Source of the DNA: Mesorhabditis belari
Taxonomy: Eukaryota > Nematoda > Chromadorea > Rhabditida > Rhabditidae
Reading direction: 5' to 3'
Length of the DNA: 64,000 nt
NCBI GenBank assembly: GCA_958450365.1
Contig: CAUEEP010000912.1
Coordinates: 796,501-860,500, forward strand
Part shown: positions 1-12,121 of the stretch, piece after piece
Position numbering within the stretch: the stretch's first letter is position 1
How the letters are laid out: every line of letters starts with the position of its first letter
Notes under the pieces: model-generated
The model's database searches: none
Told to the model about the DNA's origin: nothing
What the model saw: only the letters and a program-made list of their open reading frames with translations
Made by a program: the position numbers and the translations under genes

Positions 1-295
1 GAACTAAATCAGACAAAATGTGAAGAAAGATTACGATAATTTTTTTGAAATTATCCATTTTTAATCTAAGAAATTGCATAAGCTTATCTAAGATTAAGCT
101 TTTTTTTACAATCAAATTATTAAATGTGTTTTATTTCAGTTAAAATCTAGATTCACTCTTGTCCATTCAATATTTTTGGCCTACTAGTGAAATAAAATAC
201 TTTGGTTTCTTTCGATTCCTCAATGGCTGACTTTTCATTTTATTTTTCTCTTACTGACGTGCTCTTTCACCAGTTTTTTTATTCTTTTCTATTCT

Positions 296-329
296 TGTAC
301 ATTTCTAGAAACGAAAATATCTCTAGTTA
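296..329 (+). promoter_or_regulatory. Probable trans-splice acceptor(s) of the kinase gene
   Basis: Two TCTAG-type acceptors follow a T-rich run and end at about 308 and 326, only 21 and 3 bases before the ATG at 330. This is the usual spacing for spliced-leader addition in nematodes. Inference from position and motif only. Confidence 0.4.
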
Positions 330-3300
330 ATGCGCTCAGTGCTGCCATGGCTGATGGTAGCCGGGGTGACGTCATATCCTCCCGACTACGGCTATCCACC
401 CGATGAGCCACCACCGAATCGAGGGGGTGACCCACTGATCCCGCAATATTTGCAGGTACTCAAGGTACATGTATTTAGTTGTTTTTTGTTTTGTTTAAAT
501 GTACTGTAATAATTCTAATAGAAGCACAGTCTCTAGAAGCAACAATCCAACAACAATCCTCGAAATCTTGACTTTAAACCCCCCTTATGACCCCTCTATA
601 AAAAGAACTAGATTTAAAACCTTCTAATAGAACTTTCTAATATAAATTTTCTAATATAAATCTCTAATATACCATCAGTAGTAAAATTAAAAAAATGGTT
701 CTCAAAAAAATGCGAAAATGATTTTTTGGAAAAAAAATCGTAAGGGGACCACATGGATTTTTTTGGGAGAATCATCAATGGAGTCTTGAAAGGTATCTTC
801 CAAGACTCCATTGATTCTAACGAGTAAAAGTCAACTGGCTGATCGAAAACGTTTTTCTGTAGGTTTTGGATCAAGCCTTATCAATCAACATAGTTTCTAA
901 GAAATTCTAACGAGTGAAAGTCAACTGGCTGAGCTGGTCAAATGCTATTCAAATACCATCCGACGCAGAATTTGATGCTGATCCCGCATATATATTCGGT
1001 TTTTGCCAAATGACAATTTACTAGAAGTTATAAACGTTTAAAGTTTTGCTATGATTCTGAAAATGTGGTCATTTGGGCTTTAAAGTTTTTGTTAGGACTG
1101 TGCTTATTTCGGTCTTACCAACCTCCATGCGGATCCAATTCGGTGCAGTGGTACAGCTGAGTGATACAGCTTTGGTTTCCAAAGCAAGACCTCACACGTT
1201 CGATACCCACTTTGGTTTCTTCTTTTGCTTTGTTCATAACTCCTGGTAGATTGTCATTTGGCAAAAACGGAATATATATTCGGAAACAGCATAAAATTCT
1301 GCGTCGAATGGTATTGTTCGCATAGCATTTGGTCAGCTCAGCCAGTTGACCTTCCCTTGTAAATTTGGATACATTTGGTTCCCCCTTTTAATCGGTCGAT
1401 TTTGGGAGATTGAAAAAATAAAAGCACATGTGCATACATTAGAATTATTACAGTAGTCTTTTCGTCGTTGTCAGCGATGGACATGTTCTTTTGGTGTACT
1501 TTGAAGTTTAAATGAAACAGATTCTCTCTAGCACAGTCACTTTATCAATGTTTAATCAAAGACAGTTTTTATTCGAAGCACAAAGTACACCGTTAAAGCA
1601 TGGATGTGCGAATTCCTTGTTTTTCGGATGTTCTTTGAGCTCAAAACGGGAACAAAGTCTCTCTGGTGCAACAGTCAAAAGTTGCCATCACGGAAAAGTG
1701 AAGGCTTAGTGTGCAAAAAGAGATGTGTTTCGTTTTGAGAGCACAAAGTACACCAATAGAACAAGTCAATGCTATATATTGTCAAAAAGAACAATAAAAC
1801 AAGAGAAATTGGGTTTCTAGAAGTAGAGATAGGCTACGAAAAAATCAGGTAGAGATAGACTACAAAATCTTACAAAATCTAGCACAGCAATGGTCCCTCT
1901 TTGACCTATGAACAGACCAATCCCCTTATAAAACAAAGATTTATTTGAATGAGTCTTTCTTTTTCTATCTTTCTATTTTTCTATTTTTCTATCTTTCTAT
2001 CTTTCTATCAAACGGTTCAAGAAAACGAAGCTCTTTTTTGCTTAGGAGCAATGGGATCGGCAACAGCAGAACGAGACAAAGAGTGGCCAAAAAAAGCCGA
2101 GAGGTCGGAGACCCCCACCCAAATGGACCCCACCTCCAGATTATTGGAAGAGAAATGATGTGGGGAGTTGAAAGAAAAGAAATAGATTAGCACCGCTATC
2201 ACGCAATTCATATCAAAACGCTTGGCTTCAATTTTACCTTTGTTAAACTAATCAAACCCCTCTGTTATCTGTTGTGTAACCAAATGATCACCAACAAGGC
2301 TAAGAGTCTATAGTTGCAGCAATAGTAGTTCCTGCATTGAATCCTGCATTGAATCCCGTATTGAATCCCGCATTGAATCCCGCATTTATTGAATCCTTAG
2401 ACTCAAATTTAGACTCAGAATTTCAAAAGTTTCCAATTTCAAAAGTTACACTCGGGTCTTAAAAAGTTGCAAGACACCAAACACCAGTTCAATCCGCAAT
2501 CAACTTGCCGTTTTCTAAGCAAATATTGTACAGACACATTTCAAAATAGTAACTGGACCTGATTGGGGTTTATTCAAAGCAATTTACAGCCCTTTTCGAC
2601 TATTTTATTCTACAACTTTCAGTTTCTACAACAGTTTCTCCTTGATTTTAACAGCAAAACAAAGATTTAACAGCAAAACAAAGTGATTTTCTTTCAAATG
2701 GCAATCATTCTCCTTTTCATTTTCCAAATGCTTTTTTAGGGGGTAGGACAAAGGTGCACCTTTTTTTTGCGCACCCGACCAAAAGCGCACCTTTTTTTTC
2801 GCTGGAAAAGGCCTTAGAAAGGGCCGTAGAGCTTTAAAAATGTTTCCACATACGGGAATCATATGCGTAGATTCCGAATTTCGACAAATTAGAACTCGCT
2901 GGCACGTCAAATTTGGGCTAAGAGGCAAAAACTACGCAACTTAACGCTTTTCCGTAGTTTTTGCCTTTTAGCCCAAATTTGACGTGTTCTAATTTGACAG
3001 TTCTAATTTGTCGAAATTCGGAATCTACGCATATGATTCCCCTATGTGGAAACATTTTTAAAGCTCTACGGCCTTTTCTAAGGCCTTTTCCAGCGAAAAA
3101 AAAGGTGCGCTTTTGGTCGGGTGCGCAAAAAAAAGGTGCACCTTTGTCCCACCCCCCTTTTTTAAATTTTAAAAAGCATCGCCAAAAAGTTTTATTCTGT
3201 TTCAGGGTATCTTTAGAAAGGTAATTCTTAACTCGCAATAAGTTATAACTAAGTTCGTTCCTTGAGTTACAAATAGCCAATCTTCCCCACCTCCAAATGT

Positions 3301-6300
3301 TCTTGTCTCGTGGTTTTTGTGGTTTTTTTTTGGCTAATTTGCTCGTCGAATTAGTGTTCTGTCGCAAAATACTCACATGAATATTTGCGAATTTTCGGAA
3401 ATCTGTTTGCCTAGACGATCGCCGATTGATTTCTTTTTTAAGTTTACCCCAAATCAACACACCATTCTTTTCCCCAAAATGTCTACATTTTTATTCACGA
3501 GTTGTTGACATCGAAACGTTTTCTGGCAAAACGTTTTCTTCGATTTCATCACACTCCACTAACCGTTCACCGTTTTCAGCAAGTCCTAAATGGAATGAGC
3601 CCTAATAATGAGAAAGATTCATCGGATGACAACGAATACCCGACACCCAGTGTGGAGACCCTCAAATCGGTGAGAAGCTTTTGTTTGTGTAACCTGCTTG
3701 GTTTAGTTACGAAGTTTGTTCAGTGTATTAATGTGCTGTAAACTCCTCCTGCTCTAAACTGTGACTTGTTATGGTCAAAACCTTACAGCTTATTAAGCTT
3801 GATAGGCTTGACTGTCGGGCCAACAACTCTTGAACTTGTACAAGATGCGGCATCTACAGGGTTTTCCAAAAAAAAGTCAGTTCAGCTCGATTTTTCTCGG
3901 AATTCCTAGTGGCTTCTGGAGGTTGTTGTGGTGAATATTTGGACAGGCAAATTTTTGATAGTCTTTCACTCTGTCCCGATTTCTTGACCGCCAATACATG
4001 AAATTTCTGAGCCACCATGGTCACCACCACCATATGGGCCACCACCATGAGACTCTTGCGCCATCATGCAAACTAAGATTTTCAACCAGACACTTTATCG
4101 GTTTAGAACATTCAGTAATCACTTGTACATAGAACTCTTTTAGCTCGCAATTTTCAAAGAGGCAACCAAGTTCTGCTACTAATCAATAAAGTGTTTGGTT
4201 GAAAATCTTAGTTTGCATTTTAGCTCTGATATGACACCACGATGCCAGTAGAAAGTTTTAATTTTATAGCAAAAGACTCATGGTGGTAGTCCATATGGTG
4301 GTGGTGATCAGAGTGGCTCAGAAAAAGAAATATAGAAACGTTATGAATTCGGGAAAAGGTGTCGATCGAAAAAGAGTCGAAAGACGATTTTTAAAGCCCC
4401 AAACTCGAAATTCATTGTTTTTCAGCGTCTTGCGATAGCATTTTTGTACTGCTCTCTTGTCAAAGTCATTAAAAAATGCTACAGTTCTTCTATTCTATGT
4501 GAGATTACTCGTAGATTTTATGATTAATTGTTGTTTTCCAATTAATTGTGGTTTCATGGTTAATCTATTGACTTCGAAAGCCAAAAAGATGCATCAAGTG
4601 CAATAATATATAAGCCGCACCCTGTCTAGGCTAATCTAACAATACGCTAGATGGCGAACATAAACTAGTGTATTGTTAGATTAGCCTAGATTAGATAGAA
4701 TTGAAGAATATCAAGATGGAATATAAAGATGGAATATAAAGATGGAATATCAAGAATCAAGAATATCAATATGGCCATGAAATGCTTGAGCCAACAACTC
4801 TTCAACTTATTGCCTAGAGCCTAGACTTAAAGCCTATGCTAATCTAACAATACGCTAGACTGTAAACGTAAACTAAATAGCTACATACATTAGCTAAAAG
4901 ATGAATACCAAAGATATCGTAAAAATTCTAATAAAAGGCCAGTCTCTAATAGAAGACCACCCCCTGACCCTATGAAACCGGGACTCTTTGAAACTTCTTT
5001 TTAAGTAGAATGGTAGATTTGGGTCCCGATAGAAGTATTTTAGCCTCGACAATAAAATTGAAAACATGATTTTGGGCTACACAATGGTAATATTAATATT
5101 TAGAAATACGGTAAAGACAAGGGAGTTACAGACGCGCGAAAGTGACGATCTTTTTTCAAATATGAGATTTCATTGTCCAGTAGTGTATCAAAACATTTCC
5201 TTGCAATACTTGCAAAACCTAGAATTAAACCAAAACCAAAACCCGAAACAAATTCTTCAGTTTATTAGGGCTTTTGCGTTGTCCAAAACACGCTTAACGA
5301 CGCCGTGATCAAATAGATATCGACTTCGTTAGACCTGGTGTTTATCTAAGAAATGAGGAGAGGCAAAACGGCGAACAACGATCCCCAATCATTCAATCAT
5401 TTGAACACAAAAACTACACTTTATCAAACGAGATATTGGAGCTGATATTAGCTGAATTTTTTTCGTGATTCATCCACATTCAGGTCAACAACCTGACACA
5501 AAACGTGCTCAACCGGGCCAACAGCTATTTGGACTCAATGTCAGGCATGGAGTGGGTTTCTCACTTTAAAATTGTAACCAAAATGCTTTATAATTTCTTT
5601 AAGAGTTTAAAAACTTTCAGCGATAGATACGGATCCACAAAACGTGATGATTCTAGCTATGGCTACTACACAACTCCGTCGTACGATTGGTACAGAGAAC
5701 ACGAGCCGCCAAAGAAGTCCTCACGATGTAGGCGATTAGTCCTTTTTTAACTAGAGCCTTTCTTCTTGCTTCCTAAAAGTCTTTCTTCTTGCTTCCATCA
5801 AAAACTATCGTAATCAATTCCCAGTCTTATCAAAATCAACTGCCGTTTTCAAGAAATCTTCTTTCACACATTTGTAGAAGTCCAATTAGACTTTTTTTCA
5901 GAAAATTGCTGTTGTACCGGAAAATTCTCAATCTAGAGTACAATCTCAATCTAGAGTACAATCTCAATCTAGAGTACAATCTCAATCTAGAGTACAATCT
6001 CAATCTAGAGTACAATCTCAATCTAGAGTACAATCTCAATCTAGTCTAAAAGTCAAGTCTCCTTTCTTGTCATTAAGTTACAGCATGGCTCACTTCCTAA
6101 AAGGCATCGCTTTTAGAAAACTATCGTAATCAACTGACAGTTTACAGTCGATCAGCCCAATCTTTGTGTCATTGACTGAGCCTTGTCATTCATCATGAAT
6201 AATACCAAAGTTGAGCTAATCGAATCTAAATCTAACTGATTACGGCAGTTTTCTGAAATAAGTGCTTTTTTAGAAAACGTATTAATTAAGAGGATCTGAA

Positions 6301-9300
6301 CAAGTAGATTTGGAAAAAGTATGGGATGAAATAGGAACATACAAGGCGGCACAAAAGTTCGGAGCCGCCTCGTTTTTAGGGCCAAAGAGAAAATTTTTTG
6401 AAAAACAATTTACAAATTCGAAATCTAGATGAAATTTCGGTCTAGAAAAGAGTTTTTTTTGCAAAAACATAACCTTCTCATCGAGTACGCAAACCTATTT
6501 TGTTGAAACAACAGTTAAAACGTGAAATCCGATTACGATTCGCTAACTCTTTAGAGCTATAAGTTTAGCGTTTCATCTTCAATCAATCTAAAATTTTGCT
6601 ATTTGTCTAGAAAGGGTTTAAATTGGTTTGGTTGGTTCCATTTAGGTACAGATTTGGTTCAATTTAGGTAGAGATTCGGTTCCTTTTTGGGTACAGATTT
6701 GGTTCCATTTAGCTACAGATTTGGTTCCATTTAGGTACAGATTGGGTTCCATTTAGCTTCAGATTTGATCCCATTCAGGTACAGATTTGGTTTCATTTAG
6801 CTTCAGATTTGGTTCCATTTAGGTACAGATTGGGTTAAAGAGTTTAAAAAATTAGAATTCCTTTTCATAGACTACGCTTAATTAGAAATTTCAGAAAAGT
6901 CAGATGGTTTTTGAGAGAAACTCTAGCGACTAGGCATTTGGGTTGATTCTGGTGATATATTGTCAATTTGAAGACTTGATCTTTACTTGTAAAGTCTTAA
7001 GTTTAACACAAACTCGATAATTACAAACTTTTATAAGAATATTCAGCGTTGGATAGTTTTTCGTTATCTTAAAAGCTGAATTTGATGACTGAAAAGGACC
7101 GAATAACTGAATTTGACGACCGAAAAGGCTCCGAACTTTGTGTTACCTGTACTCTAATTTTCATTATAAGAATGGAGTGCATTTAGATCAGCAATGTTGA
7201 GCTTTTTCTAGTATTTTTGAGATAATTTTCGAACTTTTTACAAGAACGTTATCCTCTTTAGTGGGAATGTGGCTCGGTATTGGAATCGGACTCGCCGTTC
7301 TAGCAGCTATCCTCTGCATTGCTTTGTTCATATTTTGTGTTTATCGGCGACGAAGAATAAAACGAGGCCAGAGGTTTGATTTTTATTCAAAGGTTAACAA
7401 CTTAATTTGAAAAATCTAGGCTTCTTTTCCTAATAGTAAGGCAATAGTAAGGCAATGTGGCTAGTTAATCAATTCTGGTTGGTTTATTGCGTTTTTGAAT
7501 AAGTCTTGACACCTTTTTTCAATCTTTCGTTTAGAAATGACTATTTCACCAATCACCTATAGTTCTAGCTAAACAGAAAGTGTTTATTGTTTGATTTTCT
7601 TTCTTTTTAAACCAATCTGTGCCCATTAAGCCCAATAAGATTAGTTCTTGTAGTATTTTTTTTTTAAAAATTGAAAGTTTGTTGAAAATCTTTTGTTTCT
7701 GAGTAATTAGAGAAATAAATTAAAGATTTCTATACTTATTTTTCATTACTGAATAAATTTAGATCGATTCTACCATTCCCTGGAAGCAAAGAAACAAACG
7801 CCTATCAAAAGTATGAGCACAGCCCGGCCATGTCAAGGTTATTATAAAATTAAACTTGAAATGAAACTTTGATCAAGTCAAATAACAAATACTAAATTAA
7901 TATTTAGCATTTATAGCCTATCCGGCAACGATCCATGGGAAATGCCAAGATCGAATCTCATTGTTGATTATGAGAATAAACTTGGGAGTGGAGCCTTTTG
8001 CAATGTGTTCAAGGGTGGGCAAGCTGCAGTTATTTTCATAAATAATAGCTAAATCTGTTCAAATCTGCTTGAATTCTTCAATTTCTCAGGTAGAATAGTT
8101 GGCGAGGCTCCAGTTTGTCAGCTGCAACCATCACTTCGATCCGCGCAATTCAGAGACTGTGAGGTGGCCGTGAAAATGTTACCCTCTTTTGCTGATGATA
8201 TTGCAAGGAGTGACTTCATGCAGGTTTGCTTATTTTCATTTTGCTCCGAATTTTTGTTGACTTTGGAAAGAAGATATCATACTTGCAAACATGTTCATTA
8301 TTAATTGAATTCTTTTTTTTTAATGGCATGACTACAGGATGATCCAAAAGTTCCCGTATAACTTTTTACTAAAACTTGATCTTAAAATGACTGAAAAAAA
8401 CTATTCAACTAGTTTTTAAAATAAAAACCTTAATAAAATTATATTCAAAACCACTAATAAGAAGCTTATCTTGACTTTTTTAAGTGGTTGATATTATACT
8501 TGCAAAGGCTCTGAGCCAGCCTAAGCCAGGGCTTGAGCCTGAGCCTGAGCCTGAGCCAGGGTTTGAGCCTGAGCCTGAGCCTGAGCCAGGGCTTGAGCCT
8601 GAGTCTGAGCCTGAGCCAGGTCTTGAGCCTGAGCCTGAGCCTAAGCCAGGGCTTGAGCCTGAGCCTGAGTCTGAGTCTGAGCCTGAGCCTGAGCCAAGCA
8701 GGCTGCCAAAATCAACTTTCTTTTCTATTTTTTGAGCCATGTGTGAAGTTCAGACTAATCCCAAACAAAAATTTATAAACTTTTAATGTCCATCTTTGAC
8801 TTTTGGATCACCCTGTATTATATTTTAAGACTTAAAAATTTTTAGCTTTTTTTGCCCCCAAGCCGGGTGAGAAAAAGCCCGTACAAACAAACAGACAGTC
8901 GCGGCTTTTTTATGTAATTCAGGCTGGGCCACAATTATAGAAACTCTGACCTTGCCTAGATCTAGTTTCACTAAAGGTCAGCTTCCAAAAAGGGTCTAGA
9001 CAATTAGAATACAGACAAGAAGCTGGTTCCTGGACTGGCTCTAACCTTACCTGGTTTGGCTTAGCTTGCAGGAGCTTAAAAGCATTAATACGTTTTGAGA
9101 ATTAATTACTAGAAGAATAGTACCTTTTGAGGCCTATTTTGCGAGCTCTTTTGCTCTTTTGAGCTCCTGTAAGCTAAGCCAAACCAAGTAAAGTTAGTCA
9201 GTCCAGGAATCAGCTTCTTCTCTGTATTCTAATTGTCTAGGCCCTTTTTGGAAGCTGACCTTTAGTGAAACTGGACCTAGGCAAGGTCAGAGCTAGACCA

Positions 9301-11726
9301 AAAATAGGTCCTTGCCTGAGTGAGTCAAAAAGTGTCTAGACTGGTGTGCCTAGGCACTTTTTGAGAGCTAAGCTGAAAGCCAGCCTAATTGTAGGACATG
9401 ATTTCTGGACTTGCTGGTCCTGGTTTTGAAATAACTTTGCTTGAAAGCTCTCTTTCTATCCACAACCAATTACAGGAGATCAACTTCATGAAATCCCTTC
9501 GCTACCATCTTCATCTCGTCTCTATGCTCGGTTACGTATCAGACCGAAAATCCCCAATGCTCATCGTCGAGTTTTGCCCACACGGAGATCTATTGCACTA
9601 CATTAGAGAAAGAAAGGATTTTATCCAAAGTGTAAGTGATAAACAAAGCAAAGATAAAAAGCGAAGATAAAAAGCGAAGACTAAAAGCAAAGAATATTGT
9701 ATTTCAGGGAGTCAATAACGAAAGCGGTGTTCGAATCAAGGAAATCGTTTCGTTTGCTTGGCAAATCGCACAAGGATTGGAATATCTGAATAGCGTTGGA
9801 TGCATTCATCGAGATGTTGCTGCGAGAAATGTTCTTGTAGCTGATAACTTTATTTGTAAAGTAAGTCATAAAATTGGTTTTGAATTTGTCTCTAAACCTA
9901 TCAGTGAAAAAATCTTCAATCCAATTGACCAAAATTGATAAACGAACTTTGATTTAAACCTTGATTTAACCTTGATTTCATCAAAAACTTATAAAGGATT
10001 GTTTTTCATTGATTATCAATCAGATTATTAATCAGATTAGCAATCATTATCCATCAGATTATCAATCATTATCAATCAGATTATCAATCATTTTCAATCT
10101 TCAATCAATTTCAATCAAATGTTTACAATTTAACTGATAAACACTCCTAAAAAAACCAATTTTAGATCGCTGACTTTGGACTTTGTCGTTTAACCGATTC
10201 TCTTCTTTACACAGCTCGTGGAGGTCGATTACCGCTGAAATGGATGGCACCAGAAAGCCTCTCAACTTTCGAGTACTCTTTCAAGAGTGATGTGTAAGTA
10301 GAATATTCATTTATTAGTTCAAATCATGCTCAAATCATGTTCAAATCATGCTCAAATCATGCTCAAATCATGTTCCAGTTGGTCTTATGGTATTCTCCTA
10401 TGGGAACTCTTCTCTCTTGGTGAGGTGCCATTTGGAGGAGTTCAAACGACAGATCTCCTCATCTATATTCGTGCCGGCAATCGACCGGATCGACCCTCGT
10501 TTTGCACGGATGAAGTGTAAGTTAATCTTAATGAAAACTTGGTGAAAAAAAGGTTAGGCTTAACTCCTCGAAAGTTTGTTTGATCGATTTTGAGGCAATG
10601 GTAGTGGATAGGAGATTAAACTGACTAAAGTTTGCCCGGGATTTCAAAGATAGTTCTATAAATAGCTAAATCTTTGGGTAATTTTGCTCATTACACTGGA
10701 AAAATTCATTTCATTTTCAATAGAAATCAGTTTTTCTTCGTTTGTTTTAATTCCTGAATAAGATAGGAAGCTTCCTTGGATAATTTTGGAAGCCCACTTG
10801 AATAAGCCAGAACACAGGATTATGGGGACCAGTAGGTTACTAGGTTTAGAGCTCATTTTGTGCAAGTTTAAAAAATTATTGAACACCCATTCTAATTAAA
10901 AAGAAGTTTCAAAGAGTTCCGATTTCAGGGGGTCAGCGAGGTAGTCTTCTATTAGAATTTTTACGATATCTATGGTATTCATCTTTTAGCTAATGTATAT
11001 AGCTACCTAATTTACGTTTACAGTCTAGCGTATTGTTAGATTAGCCTAGGCTTTATAAGTTTAAGGGTTGTTGGCTCGAGCATTTCATGGCCATATTGAT
11101 ATTCTTGTTTCTTGATATTCCATCTTTATTTTCCATCTTGATATTCCATCTCGATATTCTTCAATTCTATCTAATCTAGGCTCATCTAACAATACGCTAG
11201 TTTATGTTCACAATCTAGCGTATTGTTAGATTAGCCTAGACAGGGTGCGGCTTATATAATCTTGTACTTGATGCATCTTTTTGGCTTTCGAAGTCAATAG
11301 ATTAACCTTGAAACAACAATTAATTGGAAAGCAACAATTAATCATAAAATCTACGCGTTATTTTACATAGGATAGAAGAACCGCAACATTTTTTAATGAC
11401 TTTGGCAAGAGAGCAGTACAGAAATGCTATGCAAGACGCTGAAAAACAGTTAAATTCGAGTTTGGGGTCTCTTGATATCCTTCAATTCTATCTAAAATTT
11501 CAGCTGGCGACTCATCATGACTTGTTGGCATCTCGAGGCCGATCGTCGACCATCCTTCACCGAATTGGGAAGAGAATTCGGGAAAATCCTTGAAATCGCC
11601 ACGGAAAATTATGGCTATCTGATCCCAACGAGTCAACGAATCAGTCGAGACAGTCGAGAGAGTCAAATGAGTCGAATGACAACCGCCACTCCAAGTGATG
11701 AGAGCAGTGAAATCAGTGATGTGTGA
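330..11726 (+). CDS. Receptor tyrosine kinase, nematode KIN-15/KIN-16/OLD-1-like, 13 exons, 535 aa
   Basis: Exons 330-455, 3580-3669, 5484-5551, 5621-5727, 7262-7373, 7763-7837, 7917-8014, 8090-8223, 9476-9631, 9708-9860, 10166-10293, 10379-10516, 11504-11726. Every junction keeps phase and total length is 536 codons with stop. Start chosen because [15 protein letters not shown] reads as a signal peptide. Ectodomain (about 16-131) is very short, Pro/Tyr/Asp-rich, with no Ig or cysteine domain. One membrane helix at about 134-158 is followed by RRRR. Kinase: G-loop G216-S-G-A-F, VAVK Lys254, alpha-C Glu271, HRDVAARN (Asp358), DFG (Asp376), single activation-loop Tyr388 before [14 protein letters not shown]. 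The tail has NYGYL and is Ser/Thr-rich. These features are those of catalytically active nematode RTKs with small extracellular parts. Ligand and exact orthologue are unknown. The donor at 5552 (GTGGGT) is the weakest junction. Confidence 0.85.
905..1367. mobile_element. Foldback element with tRNA-like core
   Basis: Arms of about 140 bp are inverted: the start (AGTCAACTGGCTGAG, then TTTGCCAAATGACA) returns as TGTCATTTGGCAAAAA and CTCAGCCAGTTGAC at the end. Between the arms, at about 1140-1215, is a tRNA-like stretch with an A-box-like GTGGTACAGCTGAG and a B-box-like CGTTCGATACCC, but the anticodon loop lacks T33. A related element lies at 13440-13870. A fragment of the left arm is repeated at about 815-850. 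Confidence 0.6.
2733..3166. repeat. Long palindrome (foldback) in kinase intron 1
   Basis: Arms of about 205 bp around a short centre near 2940-2958. Each arm runs from a G/C-run end (GGGGGTAGGACAAAGGTGCA) through GGAAAAGGCC and GTAGATTCCGAATTTCGACA to AAAAACTACG. The arms look nearly identical, so the transcript would form a long hairpin. The ORFs in it are mirror images of each other and are not genes. Confidence 0.75.
3857..4326. mobile_element. Truncated copy of hairpin MITE (family B) in kinase intron 2
   Basis: Begins TA then CAGGGTTTTCCAAAAAAAAG like the complete copy at 24302-24933, and matches it through the ATACATGAAATTTCTGAGCC and CTTTATCGGTTTAGAACATT blocks. The second terminal arm is missing. 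Confidence 0.65.
4397..5012 (-). mobile_element. Dispersed element (family C), inverted copy in kinase intron 2
   Basis: About 615 bp matching 10888-11469 in reverse orientation. Shared blocks include CAGCGTCTTGC, GACTTCGAAAGCCAAAAAGA, TAGGCTAATCTAACAATACG and CTCTTTGAAACTTCTTTTTA. Internal TAGATTAGCCTA/TAGGCTAATCTA inverted motifs suggest a DNA-transposon derivative. No coding capacity. Confidence 0.7.
5074..5180. mobile_element. Partial family A MITE in kinase intron 2
   Basis: Right half of the 222-bp family A MITE: GGCTACACAATGGTAATATT through GAAAGTGACGATC to a terminal TTTCATTGTCCAG followed by TA. Confidence 0.65.
5926..6045. repeat. 18-bp minisatellite (unit CAATCTCAATCTAGAGTA)
   Basis: About 6.5 near-perfect copies in kinase intron 4. 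Reading frames through it on both strands are artefacts. Confidence 0.9.
6637..6836. repeat. Degenerate tandem repeat, unit about 29 bp
   Basis: Repeats of GGTTCCATTTAGGTACAGAT with variants, in kinase intron 4. Copies are imperfect and of variable length. Confidence 0.7.
8525..8697. repeat. 6-bp/36-bp composite repeat (CCTGAG)
   Basis: CCTGAG hexamers interrupted every roughly 36 bp by CCAGGGCTTGAG variants, in kinase intron 8. It is open in several frames (Glu-Pro and Gly-Ser dipeptides), which is a property of the repeat and not a gene. A similar hexamer array occurs at 33960-34070. Confidence 0.85.
8931..9395. repeat. Foldback in kinase intron 8
   Basis: Arms of about 150-200 bp: GACCTTGCCTAGATCTAGTT and AAGGTCAGCTTCCAAAAAGG on the left return inverted as CCTTTTTGGAAGCTGACCTT and CTAGGCAAGGTCAGAG on the right, with a loop near 9075-9155. 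It ends 80 bp before exon 9. Confidence 0.75.
10318..10374. repeat. 11-bp repeat filling kinase intron 11
   Basis: Five copies of AAATCATGCTC/AAATCATGTTC make up most of the 85-nt intron 10294-10378. The last copy merges into the 3' splice site (ATGTTCCAG). Confidence 0.85.
10888..11469 (+). mobile_element. Dispersed element (family C), second copy, kinase intron 12
   Basis: Reverse-orientation partner of 4397-5012, inserted in the last intron of the same gene and ending about 35 bp before exon 13. It begins AAGAAGTTTCAAAGAG and ends CGCTGAAAAACAG through TCGAGTTTGGGG. Confidence 0.7.
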
Positions 11727-12011
11727 AAGAATTGCCGGTTACGATTTTTGTCTTAGATCATTTTTTTCATTGATTTCCAGCACCAATTCTTAATTGATCC
11801 TTTAATTAATGTCCTTTAATGGAACCATTTACTCAAGTCTTTCATGTAAATTATCTTATTTTCTTGTTCTTTTTTAAAGCTCTTTTCCTATCTTTGTATC
11901 ATATAAATTTCCATACAAAATCTCCGATGAAACGCTCTCTAAAAACGGGTATTCGTCCGGCTTTAGTTTTTTTTTGTTTGTTTTGTTCATTCGTGTTCCT
12001 GAAGTGTATTT

Positions 12012-12017
12012 AATAAA
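12012..12017 (+). terminator. Poly(A) signal of the kinase gene
   Basis: AATAAA about 286 bases after the stop codon; the first canonical signal downstream. It gives a short 3' UTR ending just before the 15-bp satellite. Confidence 0.5.
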
Positions 12018-12121
12018 TTTATCAGTGATTTGGCAAACAAAAACATTGAAAAAAAGACAATAAAAGCTTAAAATACATAAAAATTGATCAAATTCTGCAG
12101 GGTTTTCAGGAATCACCCGGA

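Larger units (their letters stand above)
456..3579 (+). other. Kinase intron 1, filled with foldback repeats
   Basis: A 3.1 kb intron between the signal-peptide exon and exon 2. It holds the foldback elements at 905-1367 and 2733-3166 and otherwise AT-rich DNA. Short ORFs inside it are shadows of the repeats. Confidence 0.7.

Noticed and set aside
2626..3460. ORFs of 87-180 codons
   Set aside because: Mirror-image frames of one palindrome; conserved in both arms because the DNA is the same.
8480..8778. Glu-Pro / Gly-Ser repeat proteins on both strands
   Set aside because: Hexamer repeat inside a kinase intron.
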